From Sphingobacterium wenxiniae (GTDB taxonomy: Bacteria > Bacteroidota > Bacteroidia > Sphingobacteriales > Sphingobacteriaceae), in assembly GCF_900116225.1 (NCBI RefSeq), contig NZ_FOZZ01000004.1, positions 1 to 64,000 on the forward strand: 64,000 nt of DNA, in the 5' to 3' direction. Below, piece by piece: positions 27,178-36,539 of this stretch (position 1 is its first letter; each line of letters opens with the position of its first letter). The notes under the pieces are model-generated. The model ran no database searches. It was given only the letters and a program-made list of their open reading frames with translations, and was not told the DNA's origin. The position numbers and the translations under genes are program-made.

Positions 27178-27894
27178 ATGACACACAAAGCATTCTTTGT
27201 CGCTTGTTTTTTCGCCCTATTTTTGGGTAGTCTGATTTTTACGTCTTGCGACAAATCGGATTCCTACGCTGTTCTGTCCGAGCGGGCACATCAGAAATTC
27301 CTGGAAATAAAAGCTTTGTCTGAACAAAATTCCTGTGCAGACATGGATAAGCTTTCCATCAAAAAAGTTCCTTATAGTTGCGGGCATTATTTTGCTATCC
27401 ACGAAAACCAGATTAGCACTTTTGAGAAACTTACAAAAGAATATCTGGCACTACAAGCAGAAGCAGACAATGCAAAGGACAGACCTATAATCTACTATTA
27501 TTCACCTTGCGTACCTTATCCTCCTCTGGAAATCATCTGCGAAAACGGAAAAGCCAAGCTTCTTTATCCTTACGAAATACAAGATATTGAAAAGTTAAGT
27601 ACGGCTATTGAGAAAAGCTGGGAGAGTTTAAAACATTTTTACGATGCTGTTCCCTGTACGAATGCCTCAGATTGGCGTACACAGGCCATTCTCACTGGCT
27701 GTTGCTATGAAGCCTTGGCTGTACACAAAACAATCCGTACGGATGAATTTATCGAGAAAACATATCTTCACACCAATTTAGTAGGGATGAAAAGAATGCT
27801 TGAAAAGACGGAGTGTTCGACCGTATATTGCAACAACTCCTTCAAAGAAGTAAAATGTGTAGACGGCAGACCTACTGTAGAACGCCAGGAATAA
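27178..27894 (+). CDS. Lipoprotein of unknown function, cysteine-rich
   Basis: 238 residues with a signal peptide and lipobox LIFTSCDKSD. I do not recognise a domain. The mature part is mainly helical, rich in Lys/Glu, and has 13-14 cysteines, several in pairs (PYSCGHYF, GCCYEALA, ECSTVYC), which suggests disulfides in the envelope. It ends before a strong hairpin and is followed by recG. The upstream 170 bases contain the repetitive GTGATGG-type sequence described in the findings but no other gene. Confidence 0.7.
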   Translation: MTHKAFFVACFFALFLGSLIFTSCDKSDSYAVLSERAHQKFLEIKALSEQNSCADMDKLSIKKVPYSCGHYFAIHENQISTFEKLTKEYLALQAEADNAKDRPIIYYYSPCVPYPPLEIICENGKAKLLYPYEIQDIEKLSTAIEKSWESLKHFYDAVPCTNASDWRTQAILTGCCYEALAVHKTIRTDEFIEKTYLHTNLVGMKRMLEKTECSTVYCNNSFKEVKCVDGRPTVERQE

Positions 27895-27906
27895 AATCAG
27901 TTTTAG

Positions 27907-27945
27907 ACGAAGGGCTAATTTATATTTTGTAAATTAGCCCTTCGT
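27907..27945. terminator. Hairpin terminator between the lipoprotein gene and recG
   Basis: 16-bp arms (ACGAAGGGCTAATTTA and complement) with a 7-nt loop TATTTTG. It ends 6 nt before the recG ATG, so it terminates the upstream gene and probably also lies within the recG promoter region. Confidence 0.7.
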
Positions 27946-27951
27946 TGTAAC

Positions 27952-30057
27952 ATGGCTGAATTATCTGTAATAACTCCCATAGAATACCTAAAAGGTGTAG
28001 GCCCACAGAAAGCGGATGTGCTCAAAAAGGAGTTACAGCTGTTTACTATTGGGGATCTGTTGCAATACTACCCTTTCCGATATATTGATCGAACACAATT
28101 TCATAAAATACGGCAGCTACATCCCGAGATGATGGGCGCCCAAGTATTGGGTAGGTTGATTTCGTTACAGGAAGTCGGTGAAAAACGTTCGCGCAGGCTA
28201 GTTGGTCAATTCCGAGACGACACGGGAAGCATAGAGCTGGTGTGGTTTCAAAGTATTACGTGGCTCAAAAAAAGTCTGAACGTGGGTGCTGCGTATATCA
28301 TATATGGGAAGCCAACGGAGTTTAATGGACAGATTTCCCTTACACATCCTGAGATGGAATTGTACAATACACAGGAAAAGAAAATCGGCAACATGACTAT
28401 GCAGCCTGTTTATTCTTCGACTGAAAAACTAAAGAAGTTCAATCTGGACACCAAAGGCATTCAACGGTTACAACAGACTGCTCTGGAAACGGTATACCGC
28501 AGTCTACATGAATCCTTACCGGACTATATCATACATGAACATCAATTGATGCCCTATGCGCAGGCGATGCTTGCAATCCACTTTCCACAGAACACACAGG
28601 ATCTCAATGCAGCTATCCGAAGATTAAAATTTGAGGAGCTATTTTTTATACAACTTCGCTTGTTACGGAACAAACAGTTGAATATCCAAAAATATAGGGG
28701 ACATCGCTTCGATAAAGTCGGTGATAAATTCAACACCTTTTTTAACGAACGGCTGCCTTTTCCATTGACCAACGCACAAAAGCGCGTTGTCAAGGAAATA
28801 CGTATTGACACCAATACCGGAGCCCAAATGAACAGATTGGTGCAAGGAGATGTCGGCTCTGGTAAAACAGTTGTTGCATTGATGTCGATGCTCCTCGCTA
28901 TCGACAATGGCTATCAAGCCTGTATGATGGCACCCACAGAAATTCTCGCCCAACAACATTATGCAGGCATCACAGCATTACTGGGCGAAGAGATATGCAC
29001 GGTAAAACTCCTTACAGGATCTACTCCTGCCAAGGAACGCCGTATCATCCACCAACAATTGGAAGAAGGCACACTCGATATCCTTATCGGCACCCATGCG
29101 CTGATTGAAGACAAAGTCAAATTCAAGAATATCGGTTTTGTCGTTATCGACGAACAGCATCGATTCGGCGTGGAACAGCGTGCGAAACTATGGCGTAAGA
29201 ATATTATACCTCCACATATGCTGGTCATGACCGCAACGCCAATCCCACGGACATTGGCGATGACCATGTATGGCGATTTGGACATTTCTGTTATCGATGA
29301 GCTTCCTGCCGGACGTAAACCTATTAAAACCGTCCATTTCTTCGAAAATCAACGTCTACGTGTCTTTGGTTTTATGCGGGAGGAAATCTCTAAGGGTCGA
29401 CAGATCTATGTGGTCTACCCGCTCATCAAGGAAAGCGAGAAGATGGATCTGCTGTATCTCGAGGCTGGATTGGAGAATCTACAACGGGAGTTTCCTTTAC
29501 CACACTATAAAATCAGTATCGTCCATGGCAAGATGCCGGTGAAGGATAAAGATTTTGAGATGCAACGTTTCGTAAAGGGAGAAACACAGATTATGGTCGC
29601 CACGACAGTGATCGAAGTCGGCGTGAACGTGCCAAATGCATCGGTTATGATTATCGAGAACTCCGAGCGTTTCGGTCTTTCCCAACTGCACCAACTACGC
29701 GGCCGTGTAGGCCGAGGAGCAGAGCAGTCTTTCTGTATCTTGATGTCAGGCAATAAACTAAGCAAAGAAGGCAAGACACGTTTGGAAACCATGGTTCGAA
29801 CATCCGACGGATTTGAAATTGCCGAAGTTGACCTTCAACTTCGTGGCCCTGGAGACATTTCCGGCACGCAGCAATCGGGCGTATTGGAAATGAAAATCGC
29901 CAATCTTGCTGCCGACCAAGCTATATTGACCGAAGCGCGAAACCGCGTTATAGACATATTCAAGACAGACCCGCAGCTTCTTCTGGAGAAAAATAAAATG
30001 CTGGGACAATACCTGTCACAAAGAAGCCCAGGAATCTCCTGGGATAAGATTTCTTGA
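27952..30057 (+). CDS. recG: ATP-dependent DNA helicase RecG
   Basis: 701 residues. The N-terminal wedge domain contains the OB fold (~60-150). The superfamily 2 helicase core follows: Walker A GDVGSGKTVVAL, motif II VVIDEQHRFG (DEQH), MTATPIPRTLAMT, and the C-terminal motifs VGRGAEQSFC with ELQLRGPGD-type TRG region (VDLQLRGPGDISGTQQSG). It remodels stalled forks and Holliday junctions. Monocistronic, facing the XRE gene of locus A with a 4-nt gap. Confidence 0.97.
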   Translation: MAELSVITPIEYLKGVGPQKADVLKKELQLFTIGDLLQYYPFRYIDRTQFHKIRQLHPEMMGAQVLGRLISLQEVGEKRSRRLVGQFRDDTGSIELVWFQSITWLKKSLNVGAAYIIYGKPTEFNGQISLTHPEMELYNTQEKKIGNMTMQPVYSSTEKLKKFNLDTKGIQRLQQTALETVYRSLHESLPDYIIHEHQLMPYAQAMLAIHFPQNTQDLNAAIRRLKFEELFFIQLRLLRNKQLNIQKYRGHRFDKVGDKFNTFFNERLPFPLTNAQKRVVKEIRIDTNTGAQMNRLVQGDVGSGKTVVALMSMLLAIDNGYQACMMAPTEILAQQHYAGITALLGEEICTVKLLTGSTPAKERRIIHQQLEEGTLDILIGTHALIEDKVKFKNIGFVVIDEQHRFGVEQRAKLWRKNIIPPHMLVMTATPIPRTLAMTMYGDLDISVIDELPAGRKPIKTVHFFENQRLRVFGFMREEISKGRQIYVVYPLIKESEKMDLLYLEAGLENLQREFPLPHYKISIVHGKMPVKDKDFEMQRFVKGETQIMVATTVIEVGVNVPNASVMIIENSERFGLSQLHQLRGRVGRGAEQSFCILMSGNKLSKEGKTRLETMVRTSDGFEIAEVDLQLRGPGDISGTQQSGVLEMKIANLAADQAILTEARNRVIDIFKTDPQLLLEKNKMLGQYLSQRSPGISWDKIS

Positions 30058-30061
30058 TATA

Positions 30062-30286
30062 TTATTCTTCCTCGCTTATCAACTGTAGGTGACCATATAG
30101 TTTATTAAGCAGCTCACATGGGTTCGCATCAATCGCTTTTGCAATAAGATATAATTCTTCTGCCCTCAAATGCGATGACGCATTCAATGTGAGTTCGTTT
30201 ATACGGGCTTTACTGAGCCCTGTTCGCCTAGCTACCATAGACTTATTTACCGATCGCTTTGCTAAAAATTCACCTAACGCTGTCAT
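30062..30286 (-). CDS. Small XRE-type (Cro/C1) DNA-binding regulator
   Basis: 74 residues, essentially one helix-turn-helix domain: FLAKRSVNKSMVARRTGLSKARINELTLN with the second half ELYLIAKAIDANPCELLNKLYG. It is divergent from the HEPN-type gene at 30419, and the 133 bp between them hold two direct repeats that could be its operator. Similar small XRE proteins accompany toxin-antitoxin and defence genes. Its role as regulator of the locus is inferred from position. Confidence 0.8.
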   Translation of the reverse strand: MTALGEFLAKRSVNKSMVARRTGLSKARINELTLNASSHLRAEELYLIAKAIDANPCELLNKLYGHLQLISEEE

Positions 30287-30322
30287 ATTTTCTATCCAAT
30301 AGTTTGCTTAAAACTACTGAAC

Positions 30323-30386
30323 GTATAGAAAAAATGTACAAATAATTTTTTTATTGAAAGTTAATCAATACATTTGTATAGAAAAA
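30323..30386. promoter_or_regulatory. Direct repeats GTATAGAAAAA and -7 box between the divergent XRE and HEPN-type genes
   Basis: The 11-bp sequence GTATAGAAAAA occurs at 30323-30333 and again at 30376-30386, 53 bp apart, about five helical turns. TACATTTG at 30369-30376 matches the -7 box on the plus strand and overlaps the second repeat by one base. Binding of the XRE protein to the repeats would cover this promoter; that is inference. Confidence 0.45.
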
Positions 30387-30418
30387 CCATACAATTAATA
30401 ATTTTTATAAATCGAATT

Positions 30419-32209
30419 ATGGTAATAGATAAACAACTTTTAGTAGCACGGCTGGTTCAACGAATGGACTTGGATCGCATTTTTCTCTTTTCGTACTCTT
30501 TTTTAGGAAACTATCATCAGCACTTGATTTTGGTAATGAAACCAGAAGATGGTATTTCCCCGAAGGTGATGAAACCTGTTATCGAGCTTTGCCTCATTGA
30601 TATGGATAATTTATCTTTTGAACTGATCCCGTTTGGGGAATGGCGTAACAAAGTTCGCCATGGGGGATTGTATTATGCATACGCTTCAATACCTAAACAT
30701 GAAATATATCGATCGCCCCGAAAGATGACAAAATCGCTTACCGCTAATGAGATTGGTGGTGTTATCGAATTGGCCAATCAATGGCAAATGAAGATCAAAA
30801 AAGAAGGGGAGGAATTTCGAGAGGGGGCATTGAAGTTTGCTGAACATGGTAATTATCTGAAAGCCGCCTTTATGGTGCACCAGAGTCTAGAGTCTTTTTT
30901 GCGTTTGCCTCAGGCTATGATACAGGGAAACACGAATAATCAGCACAACTTGGAGAACAGAATGCGGACGCTAAGCACCCATATACCTGCTTTCAAAACG
31001 GTTTTGTTGGGCGAAGCTTTTATGGATATAGAAACATTTCGACTGCTTGACAAGGGCTATCACGCCGTGAAGCAGCATAGGGATTTGGAGATAACCGCTT
31101 TCGATGCTTCTTATCTGTACGATAAGTGCTGTGAGATATCCAAAGCCATCGAAATACTGTATCAGTTTTTTCTAGACGCGTTGAAGACAGAACAGCAGAT
31201 CCGCTTGGAACAGGCCGCACAACAGGCGCAGATAGCAGAAGAAAAGAAGAAGGTAAAATCCATCAATACAGATGGAGGTGGCACCACACATATAAGGAGC
31301 GAAGATTTTTCCGGTTTTCCTTGGCCGCAACAATACAAGGATGACGTCCATGCATTGTTAGATAAGATTAAAGGGAATCATAATCCGGAACAGATTACGA
31401 TGCTGAATTACCATACCGGTGGTTTTTCGGGAAGCAGTCTTTTCCAATCAGAAACAAGTGAAGAATCGGGTGTGAAGGTAGAGCTTTATCTCGTGGTTCT
31501 GATGAAGAACACGGGGCCTTTTACCTTTAAGACCATGCAGGTCGGCATGGCCCGTGCGATGGTGGTTTTCCTAGACCTCCCGTATGTAGAAAAAGGCTTG
31601 GCTGAAGGGAACAGATTTGTGCATACTATGTGGACAAAAGGACATGTGCTACGTCGGAAATCCACTTTTAAACCTTCTTTTGATTTAGGGGATATCGACT
31701 GGAAACAGGAATGGGAACGTGCGGATAAGCTATGGAAAAGCGGTAAAGCTGTCATGGATAATTTAATCAGCACGGTTAGAGGTGCACAACCTCTTTTTGC
31801 TGATACAGGAATTTTATTGCTACGTAATATTATAGAGATTGGCATTCACAGCTTTTTACGGGTGGCATCAGGGTACTTGCCGAAAGCCAAGAATCTGGAT
31901 GAACTGATGGATTGGACACGGGTGGTCGGCGGACAGGTAGTGGACTACTTGTTAGATGAAAGCGGGCTTCGAGGTCAAATGCTGCACCTCATGCTTCATC
32001 CCAAAACACTGTGGTGGAATCCAGATTTACTGGATTCTTTGGAAGAAATAACACCCGATTTTTATCGCCTACAGGCAGAGAAATTGGCTGATCGGTTTGA
32101 TCGGCTCTGCTTTGATGCTATTGAAAAAATTAAAAAGCAGGCAATCAGCGCAACCGAGCTTGATTCCCTGTTACCTTCGGCAATGGAGGCTGCGCAAGAT
32201 AATGGTTAA
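30419..32209 (+). CDS. Dual (nucleotidyltransferase-like + HEPN-like) protein, locus A
   Basis: About 596 residues from ATG 30419; an upstream TTG in frame overlaps the -7 box and is unlikely. I read it as two tandem units. Unit 1: residues ~1-100 are a beta-rich segment placed like the NTase domain of Bacteroidota NTase-HEPN proteins, but without the GS...D catalytic motif. Residues ~135-255 are a HEPN-like helical domain (YLKAAFMVHQSLESFLR, then FRLLDKGYHAVKQHRDLEI). A Gln/Glu/Lys-rich coil (255-285) leads to unit 2 (~305-425 and ~430-575). A candidate R-x4-H (RTLSTH, ~183-188) is the only HEPN RNase-type motif. Function unknown. Confidence 0.7.
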   Translation: MVIDKQLLVARLVQRMDLDRIFLFSYSFLGNYHQHLILVMKPEDGISPKVMKPVIELCLIDMDNLSFELIPFGEWRNKVRHGGLYYAYASIPKHEIYRSPRKMTKSLTANEIGGVIELANQWQMKIKKEGEEFREGALKFAEHGNYLKAAFMVHQSLESFLRLPQAMIQGNTNNQHNLENRMRTLSTHIPAFKTVLLGEAFMDIETFRLLDKGYHAVKQHRDLEITAFDASYLYDKCCEISKAIEILYQFFLDALKTEQQIRLEQAAQQAQIAEEKKKVKSINTDGGGTTHIRSEDFSGFPWPQQYKDDVHALLDKIKGNHNPEQITMLNYHTGGFSGSSLFQSETSEESGVKVELYLVVLMKNTGPFTFKTMQVGMARAMVVFLDLPYVEKGLAEGNRFVHTMWTKGHVLRRKSTFKPSFDLGDIDWKQEWERADKLWKSGKAVMDNLISTVRGAQPLFADTGILLLRNIIEIGIHSFLRVASGYLPKAKNLDELMDWTRVVGGQVVDYLLDESGLRGQMLHLMLHPKTLWWNPDLLDSLEEITPDFYRLQAEKLADRFDRLCFDAIEKIKKQAISATELDSLLPSAMEAAQDNG

Positions 32210-32224
32210 AAAGCTATCCAAATA

Positions 32225-32375
32225 AAAGTCCGCAGGAGGCCCGTATTCTCACGGTATCTGGCGCGGTGCTCCTGTCGGACTTACATATGGAACTAAACAA
32301 ACAGAAAGCTACCAGCTGGGCAGGTCCTTCGGAGCCCAAGGTGCCCACGCGGGTACGCTTTTAAAAACCGAAAAA
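32225..32375 (+). other. Structured intergenic segment before the SNF2 gene
   Basis: Two strong predicted hairpins: AAGTCCGCAGGAG pairs with CTCCTGTCGGACTT (32229-32286 region), and TGGGCA pairs with TGCCCA around an inner TCC-TTC-GGA stem further on. The stretch is also open in frame with the helicase gene from a TAA upstream, but contains no ATG, GTG or TTG start. It may be an RNA leader or a fragment of a lost coding region. I cannot tell which. Confidence 0.4.
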
Positions 32376-35300
32376 ATGGAAAACAAAGAATTGATAACCT
32401 CCGAAACGGAGGCAAAAGCTACGGCTTTGCCTAAACGCAAAGCTGACGAACCCTATTTGATCCCATGGGAGGGTGGAGAACCTTTTAAATGTTCCAAGGA
32501 GTACGTGCTTCAATTTTATAAAGGACGGAAAAAGGTGAAGAACTCGGTATTCTCCGGAAAATTCAATGATTTTTACTCCTTTGATGAGTACAGTATTTCC
32601 GTTAGAGAAAAAGGCGAGGGAAAATACACGCTGTTTCTTTCGTTGACCAAAACACATCTATCGATTCGATGTAGTTGTGCAAAGCAAGCGGAAGCTTTGT
32701 GTGAACATGCTGCTGCAGTGCTTTACGACAAGATACCGTCTCACAAATCTTTCTATTTTAAAGGCTTATATAATGAAGATCTGTTAGCACTATCACAAAA
32801 GTTTCGTTCGATGCTGAGCATTCATCTGGAAGCAAGTTGGAATACACTGGAATTACAGTTGCAGAATAATTCAACTTTTGGACGTCTCTACAACTTTAGT
32901 ATAACCGATGGATATGATGAGGACGTATGGTCATATTGCCCCTTGCCTTATCGCAACATGCATTTTCCCGCTTCAAAATTCGAAGACGTAGAATTCTTGG
33001 TTATCACAGATGGCTTATACTGTGGTCTTCCTTATGTTTTGCCCTACATGGAAAAAAACAAACAAGGTCGTAATCTGTCAAAAAGTTATCTGTTTTATGA
33101 AGGAGAAGAACCGGAGTTATTGTCTCCGCATGACCTATTTAAAGAGCGTATCTGCAAAAACATATTGGAGATCGCCAATAATGACGAGTATCAAATAGAC
33201 GGCATACCTCTAGACGGGGATTCCAATCGTCATGACCATAGCAAGGCATTAGGGATATTACGAGAATGGCGTACGCTTATCTCGTCACTAAAAGACAATG
33301 AAACATTGTGCTTTACCGAACTTTGGGGATATACCTACACCCCCTACCGGGCAAAACTAAAAAATGTATATCGCAAAAAGGATACACCTGTGTCCTTAGG
33401 CAATGGAGATGTAAAATTGCAAATCGACGTGGAAGACCATCCTTCTTATCTCCGTCTAACATTCACCCTTTTCTATCAAGAGGAACGTATAGAAACCCCT
33501 CAGTTTTTATCTGACAACCATTGTTTCTTCTTATTAGTCGAAGAGAATCACGTCGTTTTTGTGGACGATCTTGATCTGGAGAAAATCATTCGGGAAGCAC
33601 GGAAGTCGGATTTCATCTTAACCGTCATCGAGCATGATCGAGGGAAGTTCTTGGAAGAAAGTCTTATTCCGCTTTCCCAACGGTATACGATACAAGTCGT
33701 GCTTAAAGGGAAAAGAGCAAATACCATCGTACAGGCTAAAAAGCCGAAGCGGATCGTTGACATTGCTATCAAGGACGAGACGCTTACGGTTCGAGCAAGT
33801 GTTTTTTATGATCGGTTTGGCGAACACCCTTTGGCTCCACATACCAATATGTTGGTAAGGACGAACGAGGATGGGCAGTATGTGTATGCACAACGCCATA
33901 CCGGGGTCGAACAGGAATTTTATGATTTCCTACAGCAACAGCACAAAACTTGGCCAGAACAACAGCACGAAAGTATGTTCTCGTTACCCCTGGATAAGAT
34001 TGACCATACACAATGGCTGTCCCTTTTTTGTGAACGGTGCAAGCAGGAAGGTATCGAATTGCAAATGGATACGATCCAACGGGGATCCTCCTATTATCCG
34101 CATCCCCTGCATTGGGAAGTGAGAAACGTGCAATTTCAGGATAATAAATGTAAGATTTTATTTGCACCCAAATTTCGTAATAAAGTCATTCCACTACCCG
34201 AGTTCGAAAACATGATTACGAAAACGACTGCGGTATATGACTTAGGAAAAAATCAGTATGGTGTTATCCGTTCTATTGATATTGGTCTATTTCGGCCTAT
34301 CTTTCTAAGCGCGAAAATTGACGGCGATTATATAATCCTTAATTCGTTGCAAATGCTCTCTTTCCAGAGCATCCTGGAGCAGATTGACAGCAAGATTGTT
34401 GACGATAGTATACGCGAGCGCCGGGAGCGACTGACTAGACTGGAAGAGATTCCGCAGTTAGCGGTACCTTCATCTGTTCAGGCAACGCTGCGTCCATATC
34501 AGCAGGCGGGGTTCAGTTGGATGGCTTTTCTCAACGAATTCCAATGGGGCGGTTTGTTGGCTGATGATATGGGCTTAGGTAAGACATTACAAGTGATCAC
34601 CCTGCTGGAACATTTTTATCAAGCTCACCCCAGTGCTCCTGCATCGCTGGTGGTTGTACCCAACTCCCTCCTCTTCAATTGGCAGAATGAATACCACAAG
34701 TTCACACCCAACCGAGAGATCATTGTTTACTACGGCATTACCCGTCAAAATAGAACCGATTTTGACAAGGGAGTTATTGTTTTGACGACATACGGCACGC
34801 TTTTATCCGACAGTGATTTCTTCGCCGAAAAATCCTTTTCTTATTTAATTATGGATGAATCCCAGAATGTAAAAAACCGTAATTCTAAACGTTTCGAGAG
34901 TTTAACCCGGATCCAAGCGAAATACAGGATTGCCATGACGGGCACACCAATAGAAAACGGCATCCAGGACATTTTCTCGCAAATGAGTTTGGTTAATCCC
35001 GGTTTTTTCGGAAACTATAGGGCTTTTAATAAGCTGTACAAAGGTGCTACGGATGCAGACACTATGCAAGAAACGCTGAGTAATCTCCAAAAGGTCATAC
35101 AACCGTTTATCTTACGACGTACAAAAAAGCAGGTAGCTTTGGATTTACCCAACAAAACGGAAACAGTTCTACATATAGAAATGATTCCTGCACAACGTAA
35201 GGTATATGAAAAATACCGCAAGTTCTTTCGGAATGAAGTACAGCGTAGTCTAGAAAGTGAAGAACCTGCAAAATCCAAGTTTATAGCTATCGAAGCATTG

Positions 35301-35873
35301 ATCAAACTGAGACAGATCTGTAATTCTCCAAGTTTGCTAAAAGGAGAGACATTCGATAAGAATGCTGTCAAGTTGGATTATATCGATGAGATTCTGGAGG
35401 ATGTAACGCCGGATCATAAGGTATTGTTATTTTCATCATTTACGGGAATGTTGCAGTTAGTGGCTGAACGTATCGAAGAGCGAGGAATAGAATTCGCTTA
35501 TCTTGACGGCAAAATGTCACAGGATAAAAGACAAAATGCTGTACAGGCTTTTCAAGAAAGGGAGAGTTGCCGTATTTTTCTGATCAGCCTTAAAGCGGGT
35601 GGCACAGGGCTCAACCTTACTGCGGCAGATTATGTGTATATCCTTGATCCGTGGTGGAATCCGGCTGCCGAAGCGCAAGCCATCGACCGTTGCTACCGTA
35701 TTGGTCAGGATAAACATGTGAATGCCTACAAAATGGTGTGCCGAGATAGTGTAGAAGAAAAGATCTTGGCCTTACAGGAGCATAAGAAGAAATTGGCAGA
35801 CGGTCTAATTTTGGATGAGGCCAATATCATGAAGTCGCTTAGTAAGGACGAGTTGTTGAAATTGTTTGAATAA
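32376..35873 (+). CDS. SNF2-family DEAD/DEAH helicase with SWIM zinc finger
   Basis: 1165 residues. A SWIM zinc finger lies at ~99-111 (CSC ... CEH). About 580 residues of beta-rich, family-specific sequence follow. The SNF2 ATPase starts near 705 (LRPYQQAGFSWM; Walker A DDMGLGKT; motif II DESQ in IMDESQNVKN; TGTPIENG). The C-terminal helicase domain spans ~1000-1140 with SLKAGGTGLNLTAADYV and DRCYRIGQ. These are DNA-translocating ATPases; bacterial versions remodel nucleoprotein, and some work in antiphage systems. The motif II variant DESQ is common in SNF2 proteins. It follows the HEPN-type gene by 166 bp on the same strand. Confidence 0.92.
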   Translation: MENKELITSETEAKATALPKRKADEPYLIPWEGGEPFKCSKEYVLQFYKGRKKVKNSVFSGKFNDFYSFDEYSISVREKGEGKYTLFLSLTKTHLSIRCSCAKQAEALCEHAAAVLYDKIPSHKSFYFKGLYNEDLLALSQKFRSMLSIHLEASWNTLELQLQNNSTFGRLYNFSITDGYDEDVWSYCPLPYRNMHFPASKFEDVEFLVITDGLYCGLPYVLPYMEKNKQGRNLSKSYLFYEGEEPELLSPHDLFKERICKNILEIANNDEYQIDGIPLDGDSNRHDHSKALGILREWRTLISSLKDNETLCFTELWGYTYTPYRAKLKNVYRKKDTPVSLGNGDVKLQIDVEDHPSYLRLTFTLFYQEERIETPQFLSDNHCFFLLVEENHVVFVDDLDLEKIIREARKSDFILTVIEHDRGKFLEESLIPLSQRYTIQVVLKGKRANTIVQAKKPKRIVDIAIKDETLTVRASVFYDRFGEHPLAPHTNMLVRTNEDGQYVYAQRHTGVEQEFYDFLQQQHKTWPEQQHESMFSLPLDKIDHTQWLSLFCERCKQEGIELQMDTIQRGSSYYPHPLHWEVRNVQFQDNKCKILFAPKFRNKVIPLPEFENMITKTTAVYDLGKNQYGVIRSIDIGLFRPIFLSAKIDGDYIILNSLQMLSFQSILEQIDSKIVDDSIRERRERLTRLEEIPQLAVPSSVQATLRPYQQAGFSWMAFLNEFQWGGLLADDMGLGKTLQVITLLEHFYQAHPSAPASLVVVPNSLLFNWQNEYHKFTPNREIIVYYGITRQNRTDFDKGVIVLTTYGTLLSDSDFFAEKSFSYLIMDESQNVKNRNSKRFESLTRIQAKYRIAMTGTPIENGIQDIFSQMSLVNPGFFGNYRAFNKLYKGATDADTMQETLSNLQKVIQPFILRRTKKQVALDLPNKTETVLHIEMIPAQRKVYEKYRKFFRNEVQRSLESEEPAKSKFIAIEALIKLRQICNSPSLLKGETFDKNAVKLDYIDEILEDVTPDHKVLLFSSFTGMLQLVAERIEERGIEFAYLDGKMSQDKRQNAVQAFQERESCRIFLISLKAGGTGLNLTAADYVYILDPWWNPAAEAQAIDRCYRIGQDKHVNAYKMVCRDSVEEKILALQEHKKKLADGLILDEANIMKSLSKDELLKLFE

Positions 35874-35888
35874 AACCGGTAAACAAAA

Positions 35889-36270
35889 TCACAACCCTCC
35901 CCTCTTGTATATCTCACTTAATACTAAGGGTAACTTGACAAGAAACTCCCGAATAGCGATATAATAGTGATCCAAAGGGAGTTCCTTCATATTATCTTCG
36001 GTATAATCCCGATGTTGAAGAAGATCGCCCAGCACGGCATACCATTCTTTAAGCGATTTGAAATCGTAAAACGCGCGTAAAGAGTTTGTCGGAAAAATAC
36101 GAGCATCTTCTACTTCAGCGTCAAATACTTCTTGACATTGGTATTGGAATACATAGATTTAGCTTGTCTTTTCTCAAAATAACAAACCGGACTTCAACCA
36201 TCTGTGCAAGGTAGTTATATAATAAATCCATATTCAAACGTGGCACTTGTGCGCATGGATGGATAAATGG
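35889..36270 (-). pseudogene. Frameshifted remnant of a paralogue of the locus B 441-aa protein
   Basis: The minus strand has an open frame of ~90 codons ending at a TGA (35889-35891) that reads FYDFKSLKEWYAVLGDLL ... DHYYIAIREFLVKLPLVLSEIY. This aligns with residues ~125-185 of the protein at 40939 (FFSYKSLAEWYICIDDLW ... DNYFAIKELLLRLAQALYQIY). There is no start codon in this frame. The preceding part (MDLLYNYLAQMVEVRFVILRKD) is in another frame, joined near 36165, so one frameshift splits the gene. The N-terminal remainder and any C-terminal domain are gone. The rest of the gap to hflX (36270-36488) holds nothing I can assign. Confidence 0.7.
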
Positions 36271-36488
36271 AGCTATTAATCAGACAATTGAAATTACTAA
36301 AAGCCTATTTATAGATGAATAAGAAAAAGTTGTAAGTTTTGAAAAGTTAAAAAACACCATCGCTAGATGGCGGAAACTTTACCAATTGGGAATCATCACA
36401 AGCTCTATCAGTATGACAAAGTATCTTCCTTGGCTTACCCATATACTCCACAAGCAGACAATCTCCACTACGTTAGCACAAAAACAAT

Positions 36489-36496
36489 TATCTTTG
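36489..36496 (+). promoter_or_regulatory. -7 box (TATCTTTG) for hflX
   Basis: TATCTTTG matches TAnnTTTG, 43 nt before the hflX ATG. This transcript would have a normal leader. Confidence 0.5.
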
Positions 36497-36539
36497 TAAG
36501 CTTGTTCTATTTGTACAAGATATAGGAACGGAATAATAT

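Noticed and set aside
30374-30418. Upstream TTG start of the dual HEPN-type gene
   Set aside because: The TTG overlaps the TACATTTG -7 box, so it would not be in the mRNA; the ATG at 30419 is preferred.
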